From positions 1-64,000 of the forward strand of contig JABSQO010000007.1 of the NCBI GenBank assembly GCA_013215775.1: a stretch of DNA of 64,000 nucleotides, in the 5' to 3' direction. The DNA is from Piscirickettsiaceae bacterium. Lineage in GTDB: Bacteria; Pseudomonadota; Gammaproteobacteria; Nitrosococcales; Methylophagaceae. A program made the position numbers and the translations under genes. Positions 1-8,116 of the stretch are shown piece by piece (within the stretch, counting starts at the first letter, position 1; the number at the start of each line of letters is the position of its first letter). Below the pieces are notes generated by a model. It did not search any database. It had not been told where the DNA came from and saw only the letters and a list, made by a program, of their open reading frames with translations.

Positions 1-657
1 ATCTGCTTTTTTCTCTGCATTCCAGTCTGAAACCCACTGTGGATACTTATCATAGTAATAAGTACTGGAAACAAACTGACCGCTGCCACTTGAATACCAG
101 AATGCTTTACCTAAGTGTCCACCAGGCAAGATAGCACCACGATCTTTAATCGATACTGAATAAACACGTGAACGTTGACCTGAAGACAAGTACAACTCAT
201 CACCTATGGTGCTAGAGGTTAGGTTAAGCGGCGAAGTGCCTTTATTATCTTTGTATTCTTCACCGATAATGGTATGGCTTGGATCTTCAACGCAGTAAAT
301 ACGTTCACCGGTTGTAGAGTCCATCCAATCATTACCCGCTAAACCATGCTGCAAAGCGCTGCCGCCGGTTGCTAATGTTGCATGCCCAACAGCAGTAAAT
401 GTTGTTGAATGTTGATAATGTGCATTGTTGTAGATAGTTCCTTTATCCATCAAATATTTAAAACCGCCTTCTCCAAAACGGTCATAGTATTTCTGGGGCA
501 TATCACCGCGGAGTTGATCTATAGTGATCATTACGACCAACTTTGGATCTTCCGCTGCCATTACCTCAGAACCGACAAATACTGATTGCGCTATCATTAC
601 CGACAAGGCAATTTTTTTAGCGTACAGCTTCAGCTTATCTGTTCTTTTCTCTGTCAT
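1..657 (-). CDS. PafA-like alkaline phosphatase, N-terminal part (runs off left edge)
   Basis: The frame is open from ATG at 657 to the window edge, giving the first 219 residues; the C-terminus is missing only because the window ends. Residues 1 to about 34 form a signal peptide (basic start, hydrophobic stretch, VMA-A cleavage-like site), so the enzyme is exported. Asp47 in ITIDQLRGD is the expected first metal ligand, and the Thr-rich segment HSTTFTAVGHATLATG (83-98) carries the expected Thr nucleophile. These match alkaline phosphatases of the nucleotide pyrophosphatase/phosphodiesterase superfamily (PafA type), which release phosphate from organic monoesters in the periplasm. A related phosphodiesterase activity cannot be excluded. 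It lies just left of the tRNA-scar array and may be cargo too. Confidence 0.82.
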   Translation of the reverse strand, partial: MTEKRTDKLKLYAKKIALSVMIAQSVFVGSEVMAAEDPKLVVMITIDQLRGDMPQKYYDRFGEGGFKYLMDKGTIYNNAHYQHSTTFTAVGHATLATGGSALQHGLAGNDWMDSTTGERIYCVEDPSHTIIGEEYKDNKGTSPLNLTSSTIGDELYLSSGQRSRVYSVSIKDRGAILPGGHLGKAFWYSSGSGQFVSSTYYYDKYPQWVSDWNAEKKAD

Positions 658-684
658 AGCTCTCTCTCTATATTGATTACTTCA

Positions 685-699
685 CGGTTAAATTAACCG
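685..699. promoter_or_regulatory. Palindrome upstream of the alkaline phosphatase
   Basis: CGGTTAAATTAACCG is a perfect 7+1+7 palindrome 28 bp upstream of the phosphatase start codon. It is a possible operator. I do not see the direct-repeat pattern of a Pho box. A second inverted repeat, GCCCGT/ACGGGC, follows at 728-746 without a T-run. Apart from these and the tRNA scar, I recognise nothing between 658 and 1023. Confidence 0.3.
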
Positions 700-921
700 G
701 AGATAAGTATGCTGCTATAACAGAAACGCCCGTAAGGCCGACGGGCTAGTGGTCTATCAGTAATATCCTTGCAAAAATGTCCATATCTGGACATAGCTAC
801 TCAAGGCTTAACCCACCAACGTCTAATCGGAGGGTTTTCGTACATAAATGTGATTAATTCTTATTGGGAAATACGACGTTTGTGGATTGGGTTCAGAGGT
901 AAAAACGACCCACTGTCCAAC

Positions 922-1010
922 AAAAAAGCCCCAACACCGAAAAGGTGCTGAGGCTTTGATATATCTGGTGGGCCTGCAAGGACTTAAACCTTGGACAAAA
1001 GGCTTATGAG
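922..1010 (-). repeat. Displaced 3' half of tRNA-Ile2(CAU) plus terminator (scar B)
   Basis: This copy matches the live tRNA at 20483-20559 from its terminator hairpin through the CCA end, acceptor 3' strand, T-arm and variable region, and stops at the anticodon loop (TTATGAG in plus orientation). The 5' half is absent, so it is not a functional tRNA. It is the most degraded of the five displaced copies, with four substitutions in the tRNA part. The hairpin could still act as a terminator for the gene ending at 1024. Confidence 0.85.
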
Positions 1011-1023
1011 CTAAGCTATTAGA

Positions 1024-2022
1024 TTATAGTGATATAGAAAGGCCTGCGACAATACGAGTATCGAGATCAGTTTGTTTGCCATTCATATTCTCAATTATTG
1101 GCAAACCTACAGAGAGGAACCCACTAAAGTTACCGGAGGAAACCCTTAAGCCTGGTGATAATAATATAGCTGTACCACCAGAGTGCTCTTCAGAAGTTCC
1201 TGAAATTTTATTCTTACGGCGAGTTTCACCGTTTAACTCAATTACGGCATCCCAAGTAATATTTGTTTCACTTGAATCGGAGTGATGCTCATGATTATGA
1301 TTTGAATGATCTTCACCATTGAGTTTGTAGGTGATGGCAAGGTTGTAGCTTAGAATATCGCCAATTTCTGTTGATTGTGAACCTTCAGTCGTCTTATTGA
1401 ACAACACATTGGCATGATAGCTAAATTTCTTGTAGCTGTGGCTGACAGCACCACCAATAAGAAAATCCCATGAACCTGTTCCTGGTTGAAACTCTGTTTC
1501 AAATCTTTGACCGCCATCATCTTTATCATTTGTTTCCCCTGTCGGGGCCTTAAGTCCTAAAAGCAAAGAAATCTCGGTGTCATCTTGTTCAGAAATTCGA
1601 TATTGTCCAAACAGCAACAAATCCCCTAACCCAGAGGAATCTCCATGTCCGTGGGCTTCTGCATCACCATCTTCAATTTCACCTTCACGGATATTTTTTC
1701 GCTCAATGTATGGCAACCTTGCACTTAAGGTTAAATCATCATTAATACCGTAGGCCACGGATAGCGAGGTGCTTATAATTCTATCGACACTATGTACACC
1801 TTCAAGACCTTGATCTGCATAGTCAATTAGTTTCTGGTCACTGAATTCATCATTTTCGATCACTTCAGTTCTGATACCCGCACTCCACATCCCAGCCGGC
1901 ATGGTTGTGGCCGCTATAGTATTGATAGGGCCAGAGGCTTCATTACCAAAAGCAACGGTTGGATGGTCCGCAAGCGCTGGCATCGTGATACAAATCAATG
2001 GAACAATGATAAATCTATACAT
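1024..2022 (-). CDS. Outer-membrane beta-barrel protein with His-rich segments (transporter/MetA-like family)
   Basis: 332 residues from ATG at 2022. A longer frame from TTG at 2049 exists, but the ATG gives a clean signal peptide (MYRFIIVPLICITMPALA). The mature protein is rich in alternating hydrophobic/polar strands and ends in LSISL, with no predicted helices, as expected for an outer-membrane barrel. The pattern (early IAATTMPAGMWS, then SLSVAYGINDDLTLSARLPY) resembles the phenol-degradation MetA-like/transporter family. Two acidic His-rich stretches (near DAEAHGHGD and DHSNHNHEHH) suggest metal contact; this is inference. The substrate is unknown. The gene ends 13 bp from tRNA scar B, so it is the left-most gene of its module. 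Confidence 0.62.
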   Translation of the reverse strand: MYRFIIVPLICITMPALADHPTVAFGNEASGPINTIAATTMPAGMWSAGIRTEVIENDEFSDQKLIDYADQGLEGVHSVDRIISTSLSVAYGINDDLTLSARLPYIERKNIREGEIEDGDAEAHGHGDSSGLGDLLLFGQYRISEQDDTEISLLLGLKAPTGETNDKDDGGQRFETEFQPGTGSWDFLIGGAVSHSYKKFSYHANVLFNKTTEGSQSTEIGDILSYNLAITYKLNGEDHSNHNHEHHSDSSETNITWDAVIELNGETRRKNKISGTSEEHSGGTAILLSPGLRVSSGNFSGFLSVGLPIIENMNGKQTDLDTRIVAGLSISL

Positions 2023-2226
2023 AACTTTACTCGTTACTCGTGCATACAAAGGCCATAGTTTATCTTCAAGGCATGCATCATGAATGTGTTATTTAACTTG
2101 AAATTAGGTTAAATGACTCATTAGTAACATATAATTACTTTTCCCAGATTCAATATACACAGCTTTGATTAAACAAAGGTACCATAGTGCTCAACAGGTA
2201 CATCCAACGATGAGTAAACTTAAAAT

Positions 2227-3498
2227 ATGCCTTGCAAGCTGTCCTTAAATCAAGAGAGGTACATGTTAGCTGAAAAATTTACTAGCGGTAATTACAGCCT
2301 GCCGGTAAGTTATATAATTGAGGGCGCTCTCGATAAGGACAAATTGAGAGCATCTATTATGGCCGTAATGGAACGTCATGATGTGTTGAGGTTGTCGCTA
2401 TCCCGAGGTAGTAAAGTTTCATATGGCTTAAAAGTTAATTCGAAAATAAAATTAATTATTGATGAGCAAACAATAGAAGATGAAAACACTGAACTGATAA
2501 AGAAAAGTATCAATGACTATTTTTATAAAGAAGTTGATTTTAAAGTAGGTTCTCTTGTTAGATTTCAACTGATAAAACAATCAGATAATAAGCATGTTTT
2601 TACATTCTCAATACATCATATGCTCTCTGACGGTATATCAATTACTATATTTATAAAAGATCTACGTGATGCATGGGCTGATATAAGCAGCTACAAATTA
2701 AAACTTAAGTCATCATATATAAAATGTATAAGTGATAACAAACTTTCAGAATTAGAAAATCTAGAAGATTATATATCTTACTGGAAAAGCTACCTTTTAG
2801 GTGCTCGTGATATCACACTGAACTCTGACTACATATCATCTAAAGACAAGAAATATGATAAAAGGATGGTTTCACAGACCATTGGTAAAGAATTAACCCG
2901 AAAAATTGACATACTTTCTAGGCGTTTGGATGTCTCAGTTTTTAACATTTTTTATGCTGTTTATAATATATTAATTTCTAGATACAGCAATGAATCTGAC
3001 ATTTGCACAACATTTCAGAGCTCAGGTCGCCAATTAATAAATGGTTCGGAATCCACAATCGGCTTATTTTCCTGTGCTCTTATATTAAGAGAGAATGTCG
3101 ATAACAATTCAACATTTCGTCATTTGTCTAGCAGCATCAGAGACAAGGTATATAACTGTATTTCAAACCAAAAACTTCCATATCATTATATAATTAGAAA
3201 CACATCAATTCACCCAAAATATGGTATAAATTGGTACCCTAGTACTCCACCGTTAGTATTTGCGGGTTTAAATATATCTAAGCATGAATATACTAGTTGG
3301 CAATCTGATTTTGAACTGAATTTGCATTGTACAATTATTGAGGATGAAATCCTCTTAAACCTACATTATGATTATTATCTTTTTTCAAAAAAACGTGTTT
3401 CTACCATTCTGAAACAATTTGAGAATGTACTCATTCAAATATCGGAAACAGAAAGCACAGACATCAAGCTCTCCGATATAAAGTTAACGGCACTTTGA
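2227..3498 (+). CDS. Stand-alone NRPS-type condensation domain protein
   Basis: 423 residues forming one condensation domain. It begins with the LSLNQERYML segment typical of the first core motif and carries the catalytic HHxxxDG motif as HHMLSDG (about residues 134-140). In known systems such domains join an acyl or aminoacyl group on a carrier protein to an acceptor amine or alcohol. It is not fused to other domains, and it converges on the adenylation-carrier-hydrolase operon (4530-6267), whose products would supply its substrates. The gene is visibly more AT-rich than the core genes, with many AAA, ATA and AAT codons, which suggests transfer. No strong ribosome binding site is visible before the ATG. 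Confidence 0.8.
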   Translation: MPCKLSLNQERYMLAEKFTSGNYSLPVSYIIEGALDKDKLRASIMAVMERHDVLRLSLSRGSKVSYGLKVNSKIKLIIDEQTIEDENTELIKKSINDYFYKEVDFKVGSLVRFQLIKQSDNKHVFTFSIHHMLSDGISITIFIKDLRDAWADISSYKLKLKSSYIKCISDNKLSELENLEDYISYWKSYLLGARDITLNSDYISSKDKKYDKRMVSQTIGKELTRKIDILSRRLDVSVFNIFYAVYNILISRYSNESDICTTFQSSGRQLINGSESTIGLFSCALILRENVDNNSTFRHLSSSIRDKVYNCISNQKLPYHYIIRNTSIHPKYGINWYPSTPPLVFAGLNISKHEYTSWQSDFELNLHCTIIEDEILLNLHYDYYLFSKKRVSTILKQFENVLIQISETESTDIKLSDIKLTAL

Positions 3499-3532
3499 GA
3501 TTATTGGACAGCAACTACCATAGAAATCATAT

Positions 3533-3570
3533 GATTCACTTGGTGAATGCATGCGATATTACAGCATGCA
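3533..3570. repeat. Two inverted repeats between convergent genes
   Basis: ATTCAC-TTG-GTGAAT (3534-3548) is followed by TGCATGC/GCATGCA (3548-3554 and 3564-3570). They lie between the condensation gene and the convergent hydrolase gene, and the second overlaps the hydrolase stop. Neither has a long T-run; they may still form a bidirectional termination structure. Confidence 0.35.
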
Positions 3571-4530
3571 TTTAATCCGTAGTTTAGAGTTTCCTAGCGG
3601 TTTATTGGCGTACTCGATAATGGGAGGACCAAGAATAATATCCAAAAAGCAAGTAAGCATAGCCTCCTTTACAATGGGTATCAGTACATTATGCTTAATA
3701 TTCATATTTTCTGTTGCACTAAAAACCGTTAAAGTTTGGGTTTGAATAGAATTAGATAAATCTCTCGCGTTTGATATGTCTCGCTCAAAATCATCACCGC
3801 AGACATATAGAAGGTTAGACGTGCTTGATTGATGGAAAAGTTTTGTTAGCTCTTCGCTTGCATTATTTCTGGCCTGTTGCCAAGTTGGGTGAGATGGGCC
3901 GCATCCACCAATAGAAATCCCCTTATCAAGTTGGAGGCTAAGCGCTGTCCAAATTGCTGCTAAGCCACCCGAGCTAGTCCCCAGGCTAATTACAGACTTG
4001 TACTCACTTTTATCAATTAAGGAATTTATTTCTGCCATTAAACTTTCAAAATCATCCGCAATGCCAGGCAGACCATTTTGAAACCCATTTTTACTTAGAT
4101 CTTTTAACAGCAAAACATCATATTTATGAGCTGAAATATGCTGAAGGAAGACTGAAATCGGAATCATTAGTCTCTGGGCATTTCCAGCAAAGGCAATTAT
4201 GAGTGTTTTTTCTTTTTTCGAATCAAAAGTAGAAAACATTTGAATAGCCCTTTTGACTCTGTGGCGAATAAAAGGCTCTGGAATTTTCTTTCCGCTTTTA
4301 TTGATCAAGCCAATCAGTTTTTCAATTTCACTTAGGCCATGAAGCTTAAGTTTTATTTTGTGGGAGTGGAAAAATTTGAAATATCGGAAGAATTTCAATC
4401 TGAATCTGAGTTCTTGATACAATTTATAGAGTTCTGATACCGTGAGTTTATTGGCCAGTGCAATATGAACAGAATTTACTTGATTAATAGTTTGGCAACG
4501 GCTAAGTAATCTATTGTAGAGTTTTATCAC
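3559..4530 (-). CDS. Alpha/beta-hydrolase-like protein linked to a carrier protein
   Basis: 323 residues. A central segment reads like an alpha/beta hydrolase: strand TLIIAFAGNA (about 108-117), then a nucleophile elbow GTSSGG (about 200-205) after VISLG, and a late His in MNIKHNVLIP. The N-terminal 90 residues are basic and helical and match nothing I recognise. Its ATG overlaps the carrier-protein stop (ATGA), so the two are translationally coupled. A release or editing thioesterase role for the carrier-bound intermediate is plausible but inferred. Base composition is AT-rich like its neighbours. Confidence 0.55.
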   Translation of the reverse strand: MIKLYNRLLSRCQTINQVNSVHIALANKLTVSELYKLYQELRFRLKFFRYFKFFHSHKIKLKLHGLSEIEKLIGLINKSGKKIPEPFIRHRVKRAIQMFSTFDSKKEKTLIIAFAGNAQRLMIPISVFLQHISAHKYDVLLLKDLSKNGFQNGLPGIADDFESLMAEINSLIDKSEYKSVISLGTSSGGLAAIWTALSLQLDKGISIGGCGPSHPTWQQARNNASEELTKLFHQSSTSNLLYVCGDDFERDISNARDLSNSIQTQTLTVFSATENMNIKHNVLIPIVKEAMLTCFLDIILGPPIIEYANKPLGNSKLRIKCML

Positions 4531-4793
4531 GGTAGAAGATTCTGAATTTCATGTGTTAAGCCGTCAAGACAGCTCAATTGAGAAAGCTGCTCAGGGACAA
4601 TTGATACACCTAACTCAAGTTCGATGGCAATACATAATTCCATACTGGCAAGACTATCCATATTCAAATCTTCAAATATAGTATTTTGCTTGCCACTGAC
4701 AAAGGCTTGTTGGGATGCGGCGCTGTACAATGAAAAGATGTTTACTTCCCCCATCATTTTAATCAATACTTTCTTTATTTCATCATTATTCAT
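4527..4793 (-). CDS. Acyl/peptidyl carrier protein
   Basis: 88 residues, the usual size of a discrete carrier protein. The phosphopantetheine attachment serine sits in EDLNMDSLASMEL (about residues 43-55; the Ser follows Asp). It is flanked by acidic helices (IAIELELGVSI), as in the ACP/PCP fold. It overlaps the adenylation gene by 8 nt and the hydrolase gene by 4 nt, so the three form one tight operon. No phosphopantetheinyl transferase gene is nearby, so activation must rely on one encoded elsewhere. Confidence 0.82.
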   Translation of the reverse strand: MNNDEIKKVLIKMMGEVNIFSLYSAASQQAFVSGKQNTIFEDLNMDSLASMELCIAIELELGVSIVPEQLSQLSCLDGLTHEIQNLLP

Positions 4794-6267
4794 TTAAACG
4801 TCCTGTTGTAAACATTAAGCGTATCTTGTGTTTCTGTACTTTACCCATTTCATTGGTTGGTAATGAATCTAAAATAAGAATCTTCCTCGGTGATCTCAGT
4901 GCTAATTTCTTATGAGAAAAAGCTTGTAACTCTGTGGCTGTAATTACAGAATTGCTATAGAGTTCAACTGCAGCTACGGGTATCTGACCATGCACATGAG
5001 ATGAAATGCCAATTGCTGCAGCTGTTTTCACCGTAGGATGACATTCAAGAGCACGCTCAATCTCAATGGGGAAAATATTAATACCATTCAAAATTATCAT
5101 CTCATCCCGTCGACTATGGATAATCAATTCACCATTATTTTTAATGGAGCCCATATCGCCAGGGTAAAACCACCCATCTTTAAATGTTCTTGCACTCTTT
5201 TCTGGGTCGTTGAAATAATGTGTTGCCATACCCTCTGCTCTTAGGCGTACATGACCAATCGTGTTTGAGGGTATTATTTTGTCATTCTGGTCGACTATCT
5301 CAACTTCAACGCCATTCATCGGGAGGCCAACAGATTCTGAAGTTTGGTGAGTATTAGGGTTTGTGATTGAGCTGCTACCAAACTCAGTGGCACCATATAT
5401 AATATAAAGTTCAGGCGTGACGTTCTCTGATATTTGCCGCCTCAACTCGACAGGTATAACAGAACCACTCACTGCTAATTTAGTCGTTACTGGAAAATCT
5501 AGTGTGCGGTTACTGCCAGCCCAAATAAGATTAGCTGCATGTAATCTTGAAATATCTATAAGTGTCACATTGTGTTGGTGGCAAAATTCAGGCAGTGAAA
5601 AAGAGGAGGGGGAACGGAAAACTGCTGTACCGCCCATAAAACTAGTATATAAGCGATGCCTCTTACTATTATTATGTTCTATTGAGGAGGGCAAGAGAAC
5701 TCTTTCTGTAGCATAGTGGGGGTAACGTAGCGCCTGGTTAATTATTTGCTCCTGAGTAAACCCTACCATTGTTAATCCACCGGTAGTGCCCGATGTTCGG
5801 AGATAAATTTGCTCTTCTAAATGCCCTGTCCCCAAGGTTATATTATCTTTGTCAACGGATCCCGTATGACTAAAAACCATGTCAGCGGACAGCAAAACAA
5901 ATCCAGAATTTGTTAAACGATACTCCTCATCGACTGCCAGTACATCGGTTAGCCCCACATGTTCAGCAAGTTGTATACGAACAGATAGTGGATCATGAGT
6001 AGCAAGATTGACTTGCTTAGCGCCAAGAGCAAGTAGAGCGAGGGAGGAAATTAGATGAAGCACTTCATCAGCTATGCTAAGGCCTACTATGGATTCCTGA
6101 GTGATGTTGTTTTTATTAAGTATGGATGCGCAGACTAAAATTAGTCGAAATAAATCTGGATAGGTCAGGCTAATACCATCAGCAACAATAGCCGTGTCAT
6201 CTGGACGTAGTGCCGAATGGCGTTTAATCTCTGATAAAAATGATGGAGGCTTAACTAGGAGCTTCAT
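4786..6267 (-). CDS. AMP-binding (adenylation) enzyme
   Basis: 493 residues of the ANL superfamily, which activate a carboxylate as acyl-AMP and transfer it to a thiol. Visible core motifs are the phosphate loop YLRTSGTTGG (about 152-161), YGATEFG, GDMG, the hinge-region DEMIILNGINIFP and a C-terminal GKVQKHK with the catalytic Lys. The phosphate loop is unusual after TSGTTG: it continues GLTMVGF where a Lys-bearing P-(K/R)-G is normal. The first gene of the operon with the carrier protein and hydrolase, it most likely loads that carrier. The substrate (amino, aryl or fatty acid) cannot be read by eye. Confidence 0.8.
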   Translation of the reverse strand: MKLLVKPPSFLSEIKRHSALRPDDTAIVADGISLTYPDLFRLILVCASILNKNNITQESIVGLSIADEVLHLISSLALLALGAKQVNLATHDPLSVRIQLAEHVGLTDVLAVDEEYRLTNSGFVLLSADMVFSHTGSVDKDNITLGTGHLEEQIYLRTSGTTGGLTMVGFTQEQIINQALRYPHYATERVLLPSSIEHNNSKRHRLYTSFMGGTAVFRSPSSFSLPEFCHQHNVTLIDISRLHAANLIWAGSNRTLDFPVTTKLAVSGSVIPVELRRQISENVTPELYIIYGATEFGSSSITNPNTHQTSESVGLPMNGVEVEIVDQNDKIIPSNTIGHVRLRAEGMATHYFNDPEKSARTFKDGWFYPGDMGSIKNNGELIIHSRRDEMIILNGINIFPIEIERALECHPTVKTAAAIGISSHVHGQIPVAAVELYSNSVITATELQAFSHKKLALRSPRKILILDSLPTNEMGKVQKHKIRLMFTTGRLNE

Positions 6268-6363
6268 TTTGGGAGATAGTCTTTGAGTCCATACAAGTTA
6301 GGATTACCTGCGAGGATACTACACATAACGGCTAAAACAGAGGACAATTCTTTCCCATATTTA

Positions 6364-6445
6364 AAGTCCTAACACCGAAAAGATGCTGAGGTTTTGATAT
6401 ATGGGGACCTACAGGGACTTGAACCTTGGACAAAGGGATTATGAG
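6364..6445 (-). repeat. Displaced 3' half of tRNA-Ile2(CAU) plus decayed terminator (scar C)
   Basis: Same extent as the other copies: terminator remnant, CCA end, T-arm and anticodon loop (ATTATGAG). It differs from the live tRNA by a one-base deletion and two substitutions near the acceptor end, and the left arm of its terminator hairpin is eroded. It separates the NRPS-like module from the nhaA module. Between 6268 and 6622 I see this scar and no supported gene. Confidence 0.85.
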
Positions 6446-6622
6446 GCAGCTTACCTGTTTAATTAATCAATAACTTACAACGCTTGCCAACTTTAAAAGC
6501 TACCTCACCCTGCCCTATTTTTACCACAATCAACTTTGGTTGGGCACAAAATTGACACGATTCATAGTTTGTACCTATTCTTTTACTATAGAATCTGCCA
6601 ACAACTAAATTAGGCGTAAATA

Positions 6623-7987
6623 ATGACAACAAAAACAAATTCAACATCAGGTATTTACAATGCTCCTTGGGAAAAGAGCTTTGACAAACTCCTGACCCCC
6701 TTCGAAGAATTTATTCACCGACAAACAACCAGTGGATTACTGTTAATGGGTACGGCTGTACTCGCATTAATTCTGGCCAATAGTGCGTTATCTTCTGGGT
6801 ATTTACACATTCTGCATACTCCCATTAGTATTGGTATCGGAAGTTGGTCGGTAGAGATGAGTCTTCATCATTGGATCAATGATGGTCTGATGGCACTCTT
6901 TTTCTTTGTGGTTGGACTAGAGTTGAAACGCGAAATATTGGTAGGTGAGTTGGCAACAATACGCAATGCTGTTCTACCCATCTCAGCAGCAATAGGAGGA
7001 ATGGTTGTACCCGCGTTGATTTATTTTGCCATTAATCCAGAAGGTGATGCCGCCATTGGCTGGGGAATTCCCATGGCTACGGACATTGCTTTTGCTATTG
7101 GAGCATTAGCCTTGTTGGCAAGTCGTGTGCCTAAAGCATTAATTACCTTTTTGGTTGCTCTGGCTATTGTGGATGATCTAGGTGCCGTGGTTGTGATAGC
7201 TGCATTTTACACGGACACGATAGCAGTGATTCCACTCACAATAGCGGCTGCTTTATTTTCGTTATTACTCGCATTTAATATGTTTGGTATCCGTAAAACA
7301 GCACCCTATTTTATTGTTGCAGTGTTTCTTTGGTATGCCCTGCTATTGTCAGGTGTTCACCCCACCTTGGCAGGTATACTTGGTGCAATGTCAGTACCTG
7401 CCATTCCTAAATATGATCCACAACGATTTAGTGAACATGTTAAGAAGCTAATACAACGTTTTGATGCTAGCTATCAACCAGGGAAAAGCATTATGACAAA
7501 TGATGAGCTGAGTGCGGTGGTACATAAATTGGAATATAGCGTTGAAAGTGTTGGTGTGCCTCTTAAGCGTCTGGAACATGTTTGGCATATTCCTGTTGCT
7601 TACTTAGTGATCCCCATTTTTGCTTTAGCCAATGCGGGCATCGGGCTAGACTTTTCATCTATAGTCTCAACGATGCTACATCCCGTTACGTTAGGTGTCA
7701 TGCTTGGTTTGATATTGGGGAAATTCATCGGTATCGCTGGTGTGAGTTGGCTCATGCTGAAATTGAACTTAGCCGAGTTACCCAAAGATACCAAATTCAC
7801 TCAAATTGCAGGTGTGTCGCTATTGGCAGGGATAGGTTTTACGATGTCTATCTTTGTTGCTCAGCTTGGATTCGGTGAAAATGAACAGCTATTGTTGATG
7901 GCTAAAACAGGGATTCTTATCGCATCTTCATTAGCTGGAGTTGCTGGGTTTATTTGGCTTTATTTAGTAAGTACACCTAAAGATTAA
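6623..7987 (+). CDS. nhaA: Na+/H+ antiporter NhaA
   Basis: 454 residues, longer than the roughly 390 of the Escherichia coli protein because of an N-terminal extension and a hydrophilic insert around residues 265-305. Twelve hydrophobic segments are apparent. The paired aspartates that bind and exchange Na+ and protons are present in ALAIVDDLGAVV (about residues 188-189). The family motif LMALFFFVVGLELKRE is near residue 95. It expels Na+ in exchange for H+ across the inner membrane, which suits a salt-adapted bacterium. It is the first gene after scar C and is read away from it. Confidence 0.95.
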   Translation: MTTKTNSTSGIYNAPWEKSFDKLLTPFEEFIHRQTTSGLLLMGTAVLALILANSALSSGYLHILHTPISIGIGSWSVEMSLHHWINDGLMALFFFVVGLELKREILVGELATIRNAVLPISAAIGGMVVPALIYFAINPEGDAAIGWGIPMATDIAFAIGALALLASRVPKALITFLVALAIVDDLGAVVVIAAFYTDTIAVIPLTIAAALFSLLLAFNMFGIRKTAPYFIVAVFLWYALLLSGVHPTLAGILGAMSVPAIPKYDPQRFSEHVKKLIQRFDASYQPGKSIMTNDELSAVVHKLEYSVESVGVPLKRLEHVWHIPVAYLVIPIFALANAGIGLDFSSIVSTMLHPVTLGVMLGLILGKFIGIAGVSWLMLKLNLAELPKDTKFTQIAGVSLLAGIGFTMSIFVAQLGFGENEQLLLMAKTGILIASSLAGVAGFIWLYLVSTPKD

Positions 7988-8116
7988 AAAATAAGTACTC
8001 CGTAAGAAAATTACTGCCAAAATTCATTAGTACCAAGGTACAGTAGGAATTACGAACTATAGGGGCTATTATTAAGCAATATTTAAGTCGAATTAATGTT
8101 CGATGGAGGCTGTGCC

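Noticed and set aside
769-951. 60-codon plus-strand frame ending in the scar B terminator
   Set aside because: No recognisable protein and no binding site; it runs into the terminator hairpin.
2210-2248. 12-codon frame MSKLKICLASCP overlapping the condensation gene start
   Set aside because: Possible leader peptide, but there is no clear ribosome binding site and no conservation information.
6459-6647. 62-codon minus-strand frame between scar C and nhaA
   Set aside because: Overlaps the nhaA start and upstream region and shows no family resemblance, although it ends near the scar; considered a chance frame.
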